Shown one piece after another: positions 9,768 through 20,127 of a stretch of DNA of 64,000 bases. Below the pieces are notes generated by a model. The model saw only the letters and a list, made by a program, of their open reading frames with translations. It made no database searches and was not told the DNA's origin. The translations under genes were made by a program, and so were the position numbers. How positions within the stretch are numbered: the first letter of the stretch is position 1; each line of letters opens with the position of its first letter. This DNA comes from Methylobacterium sp. WSM2598 (lineage in GTDB: Bacteria; Pseudomonadota; Alphaproteobacteria; Rhizobiales; Beijerinckiaceae): contig NZ_KB900609.1 of the NCBI RefSeq assembly GCF_000379105.1, forward strand, positions 3,302,389-3,366,388, given 5' to 3'.

Positions 9768-11063
9768 TCAGGGCCGGACCTGACCGGAGCCGTGCACGCG
9801 GTACTTGAAGGTCGTGAGCTGCTCGACGCCGACCGGGCCGCGCGCATGCATCCGCCCGGTGGCGATGCCGATCTCGGCGCCGAAGCCGAACTCTCCGCCA
9901 TCCGCGAATTGCGTCGAGGCGTTGTGCACCACGATCGCCGAATCGACCTCGGCGAGGAAGCGCTCGGCCGCCGCCTCGTCGGCCGTGACGATCGCGTCCG
10001 TGTGGTGCGAGCCGTAGGTCTCGACGTGGTCGATGGCGGCGTCGAGCCCGTCCACCACCCGCACGGCGATGACCGCGTCGAGGTACTCGGTCCGCCAATC
10101 GGCCTCGGTCGCCGGCGTGACCCGCGGGTCGACCGCCTGGGTCTCGGCGTCGCCGCGCACGGCGCAGCCGGCCTCCAGGAGGTCGGCGACGAGGGGCGCC
10201 AGGTGGGTGCCGGCGCAGGCGCGGTCGACCAGCAGCGTCTCGGCCGCGCCGCAGATCCCGGTGCGGCGCAGCTTGCTGTTGCGCAGGATCTCGCGCGCCA
10301 TGGCGAGGTCGGCCCGCGCGTGCACGAAGACGTGGCAGATGCCTTCGAGATGGGCGAAGACCGGCACCCGGGCCTCGCTCTGCACGCGCGCGACCAGGCT
10401 CTTGCCGCCGCGGGGCACGATGACGTCGATGCAGCCGTCGAGGCCCGCCAGCATGGCGCCGACCGCCGCGCGGTCCCGGGTGGGCACGAGCTGGATCGCC
10501 TCGGCGGGCAGGCCCTGCGCGGCGAGGCCGTCCGCCATGGCCCGCGCGATGGCGGCGGCGCTGCGCAGGCTCTCGGAGCCGGCGCGCAGCACGGCGGCGT
10601 TGCCGGCCTTGAGGCAGAGCGCCCCCGCATCGGCCGTGACGTTGGGCCGGCTCTCGTAGATCACCCCGACCACGCCGAGGGGGGTGGAGATCCGCTCGAT
10701 GGCGAGGCCGTTCGGGCGCTCGAAGGCCGCGAGCTGGCGGCCGACCGGATCGGGCAGGCCCGCGATGGCCTCGACCGCGGCGGCGATGGCCTCGACCCGG
10801 CCCGGGGTCAGTGCGAGCCGGTCGAGGGTCGCGGCGGGCAGGTTCGCGCCCCGCGCCTCGGCGAGGTCGGCGGCGTTCGCCTCCAGGATGACCGGGGCGG
10901 CGTCGCGGATGGCGGCCGCGGCGGCCCGCAGGGCCATGTCCTTGGCCCGGGCCGGGACGAGCGCCATGCGCCGGGAGGCGGCGCGCGCCCTGCGGCCGAT
11001 CTCCCGCATGAGGGCGTCGACGTCGTCGGCCCCGGCGCGGGGCTTCAGGCTGAGCACGGACAC
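9768..11063 (-). CDS. proA: gamma-glutamyl phosphate reductase
   Basis: A 431-residue NADPH-dependent enzyme of proline synthesis that reduces gamma-glutamyl phosphate (made by ProB) to glutamate semialdehyde. The catalytic Cys lies in [28 protein letters not shown] and [12 protein letters not shown] are family hallmarks. A GTG start at 11063 ([11 protein letters not shown]) with AGGA upstream gives the usual length; an ATG start at 11153 would add 30 unlikely residues. proB lies about 1 kb upstream on the same strand, separated by a broken gene and a repeat. Confidence 0.93.
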   Translation of the reverse strand: MSVLSLKPRAGADDVDALMREIGRRARAASRRMALVPARAKDMALRAAAAAIRDAAPVILEANAADLAEARGANLPAATLDRLALTPGRVEAIAAAVEAIAGLPDPVGRQLAAFERPNGLAIERISTPLGVVGVIYESRPNVTADAGALCLKAGNAAVLRAGSESLRSAAAIARAMADGLAAQGLPAEAIQLVPTRDRAAVGAMLAGLDGCIDVIVPRGGKSLVARVQSEARVPVFAHLEGICHVFVHARADLAMAREILRNSKLRRTGICGAAETLLVDRACAGTHLAPLVADLLEAGCAVRGDAETQAVDPRVTPATEADWRTEYLDAVIAVRVVDGLDAAIDHVETYGSHHTDAIVTADEAAAERFLAEVDSAIVVHNASTQFADGGEFGFGAEIGIATGRMHARGPVGVEQLTTFKYRVHGSGQVRP

Positions 11064-11181
11064 GGCACTGTTCCTGCGATGCGCGCGGGCGTTCGGTCCG
11101 ACGGGTCGGGTCGCCGCGCGGCTCTCCATGCCACGGGCCCCCACCGGCGACAAGCTGAGCCGGCGCAGGGCGGCGGAGAGC

Positions 11182-11716
11182 TCAGCGCCGGCAGCGTTTT
11201 CCGACGAAGCTGCCGCACGGGTAGGGCGCGGTAAGGCGCGCGCTCACCGGGACCTCCCTGCCCTCGACGGTGTCGAGGATGTCGTCGATGCGCCACGCGC
11301 CCGCCTCCTCGACCACCCGGAAGCGGACGGTGACCGGCGTCCCGAAGCTGACGAAGCGCGCGACCACCTCGGCCCGGCCCTCGGCGGGCCCGGTCTCGAC
11401 CGTGACGCGCAGGTCCTTCACCTCGCCGTCCTGGCCGCTCAGGAACGGGTCGGCGTCGAGGTGACCGATATCGCCGCTCTCCTTCTGGTAGAGGTCGTCC
11501 CGGGCGAAGAGGGCGGCGAGGCGCTTGCTGAACAAGGTCCGCCGGTGCGGCGGCCGCCAGGGGGGGCACGCTCGCCGGTCCCGGCGCGGCGAGGGAGCGG
11601 ACCGTGATCCGGTAGGCCTCGCGAACCGGCGCGTCGGGCGCCGCCTGCGCGAGGGCGGGGCCGGCCGCGAGGGCCAGCGCGAGGGCGAGGGCGGGAGGGA
11701 TCCGTCGCGTCGTCAT
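11182..11716 (-). pseudogene. frameshifted DUF3828-like secreted protein
   Basis: Two adjoining frames make one protein. The first starts at MTTRRIPPALALALALA, a clear signal peptide ending ALAQ, and reads to about PGPASVPP. The second, shifted frame continues at TLFSKRLAALFARDD and then LDADPFLSGQDGEVKDL to the end ([10 protein letters not shown]). The switch falls in a run of seven G at 11560-11566, so a single-base slip explains it. Either a sequencing error, a real pseudogene or a slippery tract is possible. The family resemblance (DUF3828, function unknown, periplasmic) is moderate. Confidence 0.6.
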
Positions 11717-11793
11717 GCATTCGTGTCCAGGAAGCGGCCGCACGGGGGGCGCCGAGGTCCAAAGCATCATTGCGCCGGCCGGGACCGGCCGGC

Positions 11794-11896
11794 GCCGAAG
11801 CAGTCACCGGTTCGGCGGCGAACCGAAGGACCGCGCCAGCGGAAAATGATGCGAGAGCAAGAGACTAAGCAGAATTCCCGATGCAATTCTGCTTAG
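11794..11896. repeat. intergenic palindromic element plus 12-bp hairpin
   Basis: Two parts. Positions 11794-11864 hold a nested palindrome around GTCACCGGTTCGGC followed by ATGATGCGAGAGCAAGAG; a related copy occurs in opposite orientation at 35341-35390. Positions 11865-11896 form a perfect 12-bp inverted repeat (CTAAGCAGAATT, 8-base loop, then its complement), AT-rich compared with its surroundings. The element lies between the broken DUF3828-like gene and proB, in a stretch (11717-12057) without a gene. It looks like a dispersed chromosomal repeat rather than a terminator. Confidence 0.65.
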
Positions 11897-12057
11897 AGCG
11901 GCGCCCGATCACGGTGCAATCGCGCGCTGCTCCAGGTCGTTGATCCTGCCGCCTTATCTTCGACGGACCAGCATCCCCTTCGTCGGACAATGCTATAGAG
12001 CGCGGCGCGACGGTGGGGAAGCCCGGTCGGAGTCGGGGGCGGGCGCGATCGCCGCCC

Positions 12058-13179
12058 CTACTCGCCGACGAGCGCCATGTCGTCGCGATGGATCATCTCG
12101 GCGCGGCCGGGATAGCCCAGGACCGCCTCGATCTCGCGGCTCGACCGGCCGATGATGCGGGCCGCGTCGTCGCTGTCATAGGCCACCAGGCCGCGCCCGA
12201 GCACGGCCCCGCCCAGGGAGCGGATCACCACCGCGTCGCCGCGGGCGAAGGCGCCCTCGATCCGGGCGACGCCGACCGGCAGCAGGCTCGCCCCGCCCTG
12301 CAGCGCCCGCTCGGCGCCCGCGTCGATCACCAAACTGCCGCGGGGTTCGAGCGAGCCGGCGATCCAGGTCTTGCGCGCCGCCGTCGGGGTCGAGGCGGAG
12401 AGGAACCACGAGGCCCGCGCGCCCGCCGCCACCGCCCGCAGCGGGTTCTTGCCGCGCCCGTCCGCGATCAGCATGTGGGTGCCGCCGCCGGCGGCGATCT
12501 TGCCCGCCTCGATCTTGGTGCGCATGCCGCCGCGCGACAGTTCCGAGGCCGGTCCGCCGGCCATGGCCTCGATCTCCGGGGTGATGCGCGGGATCACCGG
12601 GAGGTGGCGCGCGGACGGGTCGCTGGCCGGCGGCGCCGTGTAGAGCCCGTCGATGTCGGAGAACAGCACCAGGAGATCCGCCCCGATCATCGTCGCCACG
12701 CGGGCGGCGAGCCGGTCGTTGTCGCCGTAGCGGATCTCCGAGGTGGCGACCGTGTCGTTCTCGTTCACGACCGGGACCGCCCGCATGTCGAGGAGCTTCA
12801 GCGTCGTGGCGCGGGCGTTGAGGTAGCGGCGGCGCTCCTCGGTGTCGTGCGGCGTCACCAGGATCTGGCCGGCGACGATGCCGTGATGCGCCAGCGCCTC
12901 CGACCAGTGGCGGGCGAGCGCGATCTGCCCCACCGCGGCCGCGGCCTGGCTCTCCTCCAGGCGCAGCGCCCCGGGCGGGAAGCCCAGCACGGTCCGCCCG
13001 AGGGCGATCGAGCCCGAGGAGACCACCAGCACGTCGACGCCGCGCCCGTGCAGGTCGGCGATGTCCTCGGCGAGGGCGGCGAGCCAGGCGTGCCGCAGGC
13101 GCCCGCGCGCCCGGTCGACGAGGAGGGCGGAGCCGACCTTCAGGACGACGCGGCGGAACTGGTCGAGGGCGGGGGTCAT
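12058..13179 (-). CDS. proB: glutamate 5-kinase with PUA domain
   Basis: A 373-residue enzyme that phosphorylates glutamate with ATP, the first and feedback-inhibited step of proline synthesis. The amino-acid-kinase domain (about 5-255) shows [31 protein letters not shown] and [16 protein letters not shown]-terminal PUA domain (about 275-365) includes [13 protein letters not shown] and [14 protein letters not shown]. The start [10 protein letters not shown] is chosen for family fit; the open frame continues upstream without typical content. It sits upstream of proA on the same strand. Confidence 0.95.
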   Translation of the reverse strand: MTPALDQFRRVVLKVGSALLVDRARGRLRHAWLAALAEDIADLHGRGVDVLVVSSGSIALGRTVLGFPPGALRLEESQAAAAVGQIALARHWSEALAHHGIVAGQILVTPHDTEERRRYLNARATTLKLLDMRAVPVVNENDTVATSEIRYGDNDRLAARVATMIGADLLVLFSDIDGLYTAPPASDPSARHLPVIPRITPEIEAMAGGPASELSRGGMRTKIEAGKIAAGGGTHMLIADGRGKNPLRAVAAGARASWFLSASTPTAARKTWIAGSLEPRGSLVIDAGAERALQGGASLLPVGVARIEGAFARGDAVVIRSLGGAVLGRGLVAYDSDDAARIIGRSSREIEAVLGYPGRAEMIHRDDMALVGE

Positions 13180-13393
13180 GGAGCGGCCGGGTGAGGGTGA
13201 GCGGAGCCTCGCCGCGCATAGCCGCAGACGGGGCCCGTGGACAGCCCCCGCCGGGCCTGCGGAGGCCGACGGGCGAGGATGCGCGCGGCCGAGGTGGCCA
13301 ACGGCCAAGGCCTGCAACGGCCAAGGATCCTCATTGTCGCCGGGAAGCCGGCGCAGGAGGGATCCTTGGTTCCACCTCCCGCCTCACACGATC

Positions 13394-15214
13394 ATGAACT
13401 GGCCCATCGCACCCGGTGATGAGGTCGCGCACCGGCGCGCGCATCGCGATCAGCAGCTCCAGCGGATGATCCTGGAGAGCGCCACCGACTACGCCATCAT
13501 CACCCTCGACGAGAGCGGGTCCGTCACCAGCTGGAACGAGGGCGCGCGGCGCATCCTCGGCTGGAGCGAGGAGGAGATGCTGGGCCAGCCGGCCGCCCGC
13601 TTCTTCACCGAGCCGGACGTCCGCCGCGGCGTCCCCGAGGAGGAGATGCGCAACGCGCGCCTCACCGGCACCGGTCCGGACGAGCGCTGGCACCTGCGCA
13701 AGGACGGCAGCCGCTTCTGGGCGAGCGGCGAGATGCAGCCGCTGCGCGACGAGGCGGGCCATCACCTGGGCTACCTGAAGATCCTGCGCGACCGCACCGC
13801 CCAGCGCGACCAGGAGGAGCGGCTGCGCCAGAGCGAGGATCGGCTGAACCTCGCCCTCGGCGCCGCCGGCATGGTCGGCATCTGGGAGTGGGACCTGCGC
13901 CGCGACCTCGTCTTCGCGGACGCGAACTTCGCCCGGATCTACTCGGTCGACCCGGAGCACGCCGCCCGCGGCGCCCCGCTCGCGGCCTTCACCCGGACCT
14001 TCCACCCCGACGACGTGCCGGCCTTCGAGGCGGAGCTCGACCGGGTGCTGTCGGGGCGCCGGGACGCGTTCTCGGCGGAGTACCGGGTGCGCCAGCCGGA
14101 CGGGTCCTGGCGCTGGCTCCTCGCCCGCGGCCGCCTGATGCGCGGCGAGGACGGCGCGGCCTCGCGCTTCGCCGGGGCGAGCGTCGACATCACCGAGCAG
14201 AAGCAGACCGCGCAGCGCGCCCGCGAGAGCGAGACCCGCTTCCGGCAGCTGACCGAACTCGCCCCGGGCATCGTCTGGGAGGGCCGGCCGGACGGGTCGC
14301 TCAGCTACCTCAACGCCTTCTGGTATCGCTACACCGGCCAGAGCCCCGAGGAGGCGCTGCCGGACGGCTGGGCCCGCGCGGTCCATCCGGACGACCTGCC
14401 GGGGCTGGAGGTGGCCTGGGCGCGGGCGCGCCGGGAGGGAATCCAGTACGACACCGAGGCGCGGCTGCGCCGGCACGACGGCACCTACCGCTGGTTCCTG
14501 ATCCGCGCCGCGCCGGTGCGGGACGAGCGGGGCGCGATCATCGGCTGGCTCGGCAACGACCTCGACATCCAGGACCGCAAGGAGGCCGAGGAGCACCAGC
14601 GGCTCCTCACCCACGAATTGCAGCACCGGGTGAAGAACACCCTCGCCATGGTGCAGGCCATCGCGGCCCAGACCCTGCGCGGGGTGAGCGGGCTCGACGA
14701 GGCGCGGGAGGCCCTCGCCGGGCGGCTGATCTCCCTCGGGCGGGCGCACGACATCCTGACCGAGGCGCATTGGAAGGCCGCCCCGATCACCGAGATCATC
14801 GAGGCCGCCCGCGGCGCCCACGAGGCGGCGGACGCGGTGCGGATCCGCGCCCGGGGCCCCGACCTGACGCTCGCGGCGAAACCCGCCCTCGCCCTCGCCA
14901 TGGCCCTGCACGAACTCGCGACCAACGCCGCGAAGTACGGGGCGCTCGCGACACCGGCGGGCCGCGTCGATCTCGCCTGGACGGTCGAGCCGGCCCCCGC
15001 CGGGCCGCGCCTGCGCCTGACCTGGACCGAGCGCGGCGGCCCGCCGATCGACCAGCCGCCCCTCCGCAGGGGCTTCGGCACGCGGCTGCTGGAGCGCAGC
15101 TTCGCCGCGGAGGTGGGCGGCGCGGTGACGCTCACCTTCGCGCCCTCCGGGCTGGTCTGTACGCTGGAAGCCCCCCTGAGCGCCCTGCAGGAGCCGTGGC
15201 GGGCACCCGCGTGA
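13394..15214 (+). CDS. HWE-family sensor histidine kinase with three PAS domains
   Basis: A 606-residue, apparently soluble sensor kinase. Three PAS/PAC units lie at about 15-140 (ESATDYAIITLDESGSVTSW), 155-270 (AAGMVGIWEWDLRRD) and 285-395 (LAPGIVWEGRPDGSLSYLN). The HWE kinase core follows: the phospho-acceptor His411 in ELQHRVKNTLAMVQAIA, the N-box LHELATNAAKYGAL and the WTERGG motif after which the family is named. No membrane segment is visible, so it senses a cytoplasmic cue, possibly light or redox through a PAS ligand; no LOV-type NCRFLQ motif was seen. A single-domain receiver starts 51 bases downstream on the same strand and is the likely partner. Confidence 0.92.
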   Translation: MNWPIAPGDEVAHRRAHRDQQLQRMILESATDYAIITLDESGSVTSWNEGARRILGWSEEEMLGQPAARFFTEPDVRRGVPEEEMRNARLTGTGPDERWHLRKDGSRFWASGEMQPLRDEAGHHLGYLKILRDRTAQRDQEERLRQSEDRLNLALGAAGMVGIWEWDLRRDLVFADANFARIYSVDPEHAARGAPLAAFTRTFHPDDVPAFEAELDRVLSGRRDAFSAEYRVRQPDGSWRWLLARGRLMRGEDGAASRFAGASVDITEQKQTAQRARESETRFRQLTELAPGIVWEGRPDGSLSYLNAFWYRYTGQSPEEALPDGWARAVHPDDLPGLEVAWARARREGIQYDTEARLRRHDGTYRWFLIRAAPVRDERGAIIGWLGNDLDIQDRKEAEEHQRLLTHELQHRVKNTLAMVQAIAAQTLRGVSGLDEAREALAGRLISLGRAHDILTEAHWKAAPITEIIEAARGAHEAADAVRIRARGPDLTLAAKPALALAMALHELATNAAKYGALATPAGRVDLAWTVEPAPAGPRLRLTWTERGGPPIDQPPLRRGFGTRLLERSFAAEVGGAVTLTFAPSGLVCTLEAPLSALQEPWRAPA

Positions 15215-15265
15215 GGCGCGGGACCGGGACCGAAACCTGATCGGTGCCGCGCCGTTGATTGGCCG

Positions 15266-15658
15266 ATGTCCCGCACGCCCGCTCCCCCCTCCCCGACGGT
15301 GGTCCTCGTGGTCGAGGACGAGGGCTTGGTGCGGATGATGGCGACCGAGATGCTGGAGGAGGCCGGCTTCGTCGTGCTGGAAGCCTCCGACGCCGACGAG
15401 GCCATGGCGATCCTCGCGCAGCGCGACGATATCGGCGCGCTGTTCACCGACGTGGACATGCCGGGCTCGATGGACGGCTTCGCCCTCGCCCAGCGCGTCG
15501 CCGAGATGCGGCCGCACGTGCGGCTGGTCATCACCTCGGGCCGGATCCGCCCCTCGAACGAGGACGTGCCGGATTCCGGGCAATTCGTGCCCAAGCCCTA
15601 CCTGATGGAGCAGCTCCTCGACGCCTTCGCGAGCGCGGGCGGCCAGAAGCCCTGCTGA
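15266..15658 (+). CDS. single-domain response regulator (receiver)
   Basis: A 130-residue receiver domain without an output domain. The acidic pair is in VVEDEG, the phospho-acceptor is Asp62 in LFTDVDMPG, the Thr/Ser position is in VITSGR, and the conserved Lys is in VPKPY. Receivers of this type commonly follow HWE/HisKA_2 kinases in alphaproteobacteria, where they work as phosphate shuttles or sinks. The position just behind the HWE kinase gene supports pairing. It converges with obgE. Confidence 0.92.
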   Translation: MSRTPAPPSPTVVLVVEDEGLVRMMATEMLEEAGFVVLEASDADEAMAILAQRDDIGALFTDVDMPGSMDGFALAQRVAEMRPHVRLVITSGRIRPSNEDVPDSGQFVPKPYLMEQLLDAFASAGGQKPC

Positions 15659-15684
15659 GCCGGCCGCGGCGGATGATCAGCCTC

Positions 15685-16776
<1,092 letters not shown>

Positions 16777-17427
16777 TCACGCCTCCAGGCACGGCTCCGC
16801 CCCGAGCGGCTCCGCCGCCCGATGCCGGTCGAAGATCAGCCCGGAGGCGTGCCAGGTCTTGAGGCTGTCCCAGGCCCGGCGGTCGAGCCGGAAATGGTCG
16901 ACCGGGAACACGCCGCCCCGGGCCGGGAAGGGCCGCAGCCCCGAGCCCACCGCCGCGAAGCCGCACTTCTCCAGGACCCGCCGGGAGGCCGGGTTGATCA
17001 CCCGGGCGGAGGAGGTCAGCTCCTCCCCCTCGGTATAGGCGAAGAAGGCGTCGATCATCGCCCGGGCCGCCTCGGTGGCGAGGCCCTGGCCCCAGTGCGG
17101 CGGGCCGATCCAGTAGCCGAGATGCGGTCCCGCCTGGTCGTGGTCGGGCTCGATCCCCACCATCCCGATCAGCGCCTGCGGCTGGCGCCGGGGCGTGATC
17201 GCCATGGTGAGCGCCCGCCCCTCCGCATTGTCCCGCCGCGCCCGCAGGATGAACGCCTCCGCGTCGGCCGGCGCCAGGGGATGCGGAATCCCGGCCGTCA
17301 TCTCGGCGACGGCTTTCTCCCCGGCGAGACGCACGATGGCTTGGGCGTCGGCCTGGCGCGGCCAGCGCAGCCAGAGCCTGCGGGTCTCAAGCCGAAACAC
17401 GTCGTCGCGGGTGAGGTCGGGGAACAT
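16777..17427 (-). CDS. GNAT family N-acetyltransferase (RimJ/RimL type)
   Basis: A 216-residue acetyl-CoA-dependent N-acetyltransferase. LETRRLWLRWPRQAD near the start, LIGMVGIE, YWIGPPHWGQGLATEAARAM (acetyl-CoA binding) and NPASRRVLEKCGF follow the RimJ/RimL pattern. The substrate is not predictable; relatives between rpmA and obgE are common in Methylobacterium-like genomes. The start MFPDLTRDDVF was chosen because upstream residues are low-complexity. Confidence 0.88.
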   Translation of the reverse strand: MFPDLTRDDVFRLETRRLWLRWPRQADAQAIVRLAGEKAVAEMTAGIPHPLAPADAEAFILRARRDNAEGRALTMAITPRRQPQALIGMVGIEPDHDQAGPHLGYWIGPPHWGQGLATEAARAMIDAFFAYTEGEELTSSARVINPASRRVLEKCGFAAVGSGLRPFPARGGVFPVDHFRLDRRAWDSLKTWHASGLIFDRHRAAEPLGAEPCLEA

Positions 17428-17614
17428 CGCCTGACTCCGATCCGACCGGGAAGGGCGAGGCGCCCTCACGCGGCCACGAGAACGACGAAGGGGAGAGTGG
17501 TGCCCCACCCTCCCCCGGGTCTCGATCGAAGCGCGGCCTTTGAGGGCCAGGATCGAGGATCCGCCGGGTCGGTGGGGACACCGGCGGAGCTCCTTCGTCA
17601 CTGGCTCCGTCGGT

Positions 17615-17896
17615 TTATTCGGCGGCCTCGCGGGCCGGGGCATCCTGGGCCGGGACGACCGTTACGTAAGCTCGGCCTTGTTTGGTGGCAAACTGAACCC
17701 GGCCGTCGGTGAGCGCGAAGAGGGTATGGTCGCGGCCGATTCCGACATTGGTGCCGGGATGCCAGCGCGTGCCGCGCTGACGCACGATGATGTTGCCGGC
17801 GATCACGGCCTCGTTGCCGAACTTCTTCACGCCGAGGCGGCGGCCTTCGGAATCGCGGCCGTTGCGGGACGAACCGCCTGCTTTCTTGTGAGCCAT
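17615..17896 (-). CDS. rpmA: 50S ribosomal protein L27
   Basis: A 93-residue large-subunit protein whose N-terminal tail reaches the peptidyl-transferase centre. The start [20 protein letters not shown] and the segment [18 protein letters not shown] are diagnostic. It lies 49 bases downstream of rplU in the same transcript. The C-terminus ([14 protein letters not shown]) is an Ala/Glu extension usual in this group. Confidence 0.98.
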   Translation of the reverse strand: MAHKKAGGSSRNGRDSEGRRLGVKKFGNEAVIAGNIIVRQRGTRWHPGTNVGIGRDHTLFALTDGRVQFATKQGRAYVTVVPAQDAPAREAAE

Positions 17897-17945
17897 CGGG
17901 CTACTCCTGAATCTCTCTGAAGGGCTGTCTCGCGTCCGGCCCGGA

Positions 17946-18263
17946 TCAGGCGGCGCTGATGCCCGTGACGCGCACCACGGTGAAGTCCTGGCGGTGACCG
18001 CGCTTGCGGCGCGAGTTCTGCCGGCGGCGCTTCTTGAAGGCGATGACCTTGGGGCCGCGCGTCTGCGCGACGATCTCGCCCGCGACGCTCACCCCCGCCA
18101 CGGTCGGCGCGCCCACCTTGGTGGCGCCGTCGCCGTCGGCGTAGAGGAGCACCTCGCCGAAGGTCACCGCCGTCCCGGCATCGCCCTCGAGCTTGCCGAT
18201 CGTGATGACGTCGTTGGCGGCAACGCGGTACTGCTTGCCGCCCGTCTTGATCACTGCGAACAT
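17946..18263 (-). CDS. rplU: 50S ribosomal protein L21
   Basis: A 105-residue protein that binds 23S rRNA in the large subunit. [15 protein letters not shown] and the C-terminal [16 protein letters not shown] are diagnostic. It heads the rplU-rpmA unit. The start at 18263 follows family length; the frame continues upstream but the residues are not conserved. A likely promoter at 18401-18430 implies an untranslated leader of about 130 bases with a strong hairpin. Confidence 0.98.
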   Translation of the reverse strand: MFAVIKTGGKQYRVAANDVITIGKLEGDAGTAVTFGEVLLYADGDGATKVGAPTVAGVSVAGEIVAQTRGPKVIAFKKRRRQNSRRKRGHRQDFTVVRVTGISAA

Positions 18264-18363
18264 CGTTCTGGTCTCGTGTTCCATCCGGGCTCCGGCACGC
18301 GACCGGGCACCGTCTTCTTGGCAGTTGACGCTCGGTCCGCCTGCGAGGGCCGCCGAACGCGAC

Positions 18364-18391
18364 GGCGCGCGGACCGGACGGTCCGCGCGCC
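18364..18391 (-). other. 12-bp perfect hairpin in the rplU leader
   Basis: A perfect inverted repeat with 12-base arms (GGCGCGCGGACC and its complement) and a 4-base loop. It lies just downstream of the proposed rplU promoter, near the 5' end of the transcript and about 100 bases before the start codon. It has no U-tract, so it does not look like an intrinsic terminator. A role in RNA stability or autoregulation is inference only. Confidence 0.6.
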
Positions 18392-18400
18392 AAGGGTGGC

Positions 18401-18430
18401 TTACTAGCGGTGCGGCGCTCGCGCTGTCAA
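18401..18430 (-). promoter_or_regulatory. sigma-70-type promoter for rplU-rpmA
   Basis: On the minus strand TTGACA (18430-18425) is followed after 18 bases by TAGTAA (18406-18401). The -35 is a perfect match; the -10 is a weaker match, as is usual in alphaproteobacteria. It is placed about 135 bases upstream of rplU and no other gene start intervenes. Confidence 0.6.
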
Positions 18431-18529
18431 CGGGTTTCCGGCCGTCCTGGTCCGGGTTTGCGCCTCCCCGTCGCGCGGTTGATTTCCGGGGACGCTTCGC
18501 CGATGACCTCTCGACGGTGTCAGGAGACG

Positions 18530-18928
18530 ATGATGGAAGAGCTTGTTGCACGGGTGACGCAGGCCACGGGACTGGACGCGACCACGGCCCAGACGGCGAT
18601 CGGGCTCATCCTCACCTTCCTGCAGAAGGAGGGGCCGACCGACGAGGTCAACCAGCTGATCGCGGCGATCCCGGGCGCGGACGGCGCGGTGGCCCAGGCG
18701 GGCGACGGCGGCCCCGGCCAGGGCGGCGGCGGCCTGATGGGCATGCTCGGCGGGATGATGGGCGGGGGCGTGATGGCGCTCGGCCAGAAGCTGATGGCGG
18801 AGGGCGTCTCGATGGGCCAGATGCAGCCGCTCGGGCGCGAACTCTTCGCCTACGGGCGCGAGAAGGCGGGCGAGGACGTGATCGGCCCGATCGTCGGGGC
18901 GGTGCCGGGTCTCAGCCAGTTCATCTGA
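18530..18928 (+). CDS. DUF2267-like small protein with Gly/Met-rich centre
   Basis: A 132-residue protein of unknown role. The N-terminal half ([19 protein letters not shown], then [13 protein letters not shown]) is helical and resembles DUF2267-type proteins. The centre is Gly/Met-rich ([15 protein letters not shown]). The C-terminus ([19 protein letters not shown]) is again helical. CAGGAGACG precedes the double ATG at 18530, which fixes the start. It is transcribed away from rplU. No signal peptide is visible. Confidence 0.72.
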   Translation: MMEELVARVTQATGLDATTAQTAIGLILTFLQKEGPTDEVNQLIAAIPGADGAVAQAGDGGPGQGGGGLMGMLGGMMGGGVMALGQKLMAEGVSMGQMQPLGRELFAYGREKAGEDVIGPIVGAVPGLSQFI

Positions 18929-19116
18929 CCCTTCGGCGGCTAAGGTCCGGGGCCGCCGGGGCGGCCCCGCGGCGCCTCCCGGCGCAATCACGCAAGCAAT
19001 TGTCCGCGCTTGCGTTCCTGTGTCACAAAACCGTGCGCGCTTCGTGTTGTTGTCACGCCTCAAGGCGGCGCGGCGCCCGGCCGCCGCCGGATCGAGCCGC
19101 ACGGGACATCACGACC

Positions 19117-20109
19117 ATGGTTGCCTTCCTCTCCCCCGGCCCGCGGCCGGACCCGCGCGATGCCCGAATGCCCCTCGCGCGCCTCATGCGGCGGGCCGGC
19201 ATGGGCGAGGGGCGGCCGGGCATCGACCTGCGCGGCGTGGTGGCGCCCTCGCGGCTGTTCCCGCCGCTGAAGCGGCTTCCCACCCACGGGCTCGACCCGG
19301 TGCTGGGCCGGATCGGCACGCTGGAGGTGCGGCTCGCCACCCGGCCGAAGGATGTCCGCCGGGCCCAGCGCCTGCGCTACTGCGTGTTCTACGAGGAGAT
19401 GTCGGCGCTGCCGAGCGGGCTCGCCGGCCTCAAGCGGCGGGACGCGGACGAGTACGACGCGGTCTGCGACCACCTGCTGGTGATCGACCACGCGGCGACC
19501 GAGGCGAAGCCGTTCCGCAAGCCGCGGCCGCGGGTGGTGGGCACCTACCGGCTGCTGCGTCAGGACCAGGCCGAGCGGCATTTCGGCTTCTACACGGCCG
19601 GCGAGTACGACATCGCGCCGGTCCTGAGCGCGAATCCGGGCCTGCGCTTCCTCGAACTCGGCCGCTCCTGCGTGCTCAAGCCCTACCGGACCAAGCGGAC
19701 GGTGGAGCTCCTGTGGCACGGGATCTGGACCTACGTCCTGCACCACCGCGTCGACGCGATGCTGGGCTGCGCGAGCCTCGACGGCACCGATCCGGACCGG
19801 CTCGCCCTGCCGCTGAGCTTCCTGCACTACTTCGCCCGGGCGCCGGAGCGCTGGCGCGCGCGCGCCCTGCCGGAGCGGCACGTGGCGATGGACCGGCTGA
19901 GCCGCGAGGCCGTCGACCCCAAGGCGGCGCTCCAGGCCCTGCCGCCGCTGATCAAGGGCTACCTGCGGCTCGGCGCGACCTTCGGGGACGGCGCGGTGGT
20001 GGACCGGCAATTCGGCACGACCGACGTATTCGTGGTGCTGCCGGTCGCGGCGATCGCGCCCCGCTACATCGGCCATTTCGGGGCCGGGGCGGAGCGCCAC
20101 GCGGCCTGA
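19117..20109 (+). CDS. GNAT-type N-acyltransferase, OlsB-like (ornithine lipid synthesis)
   Basis: A 330-residue acyltransferase of the hemolysin-like/OlsB family, whose members transfer a 3-hydroxyacyl chain from acyl carrier protein to the alpha-amino group of ornithine in the first step of ornithine lipid synthesis. Supporting segments are VRRAQRLRYCVFYEEM, VVGTYRLLRQDQAE, FLELGRSCVLKPYR and LLWHGIWTYVL. No olsA-type O-acyltransferase is adjacent, so the substrate is inferred from family only. The ATG at 19117 follows a short AT-containing leader. Confidence 0.8.
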   Translation: MVAFLSPGPRPDPRDARMPLARLMRRAGMGEGRPGIDLRGVVAPSRLFPPLKRLPTHGLDPVLGRIGTLEVRLATRPKDVRRAQRLRYCVFYEEMSALPSGLAGLKRRDADEYDAVCDHLLVIDHAATEAKPFRKPRPRVVGTYRLLRQDQAERHFGFYTAGEYDIAPVLSANPGLRFLELGRSCVLKPYRTKRTVELLWHGIWTYVLHHRVDAMLGCASLDGTDPDRLALPLSFLHYFARAPERWRARALPERHVAMDRLSREAVDPKAALQALPPLIKGYLRLGATFGDGAVVDRQFGTTDVFVVLPVAAIAPRYIGHFGAGAERHAA

Positions 20110-20127
20110 GCCGCGCGGGCCGGCGGA

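Noticed and set aside
9141..11234. Plus-strand open frame of nearly 700 residues opposite nadD and proA
   Set aside because: The product is Arg/Gly/Asp-rich without any motif; both genes on the other strand are certain.
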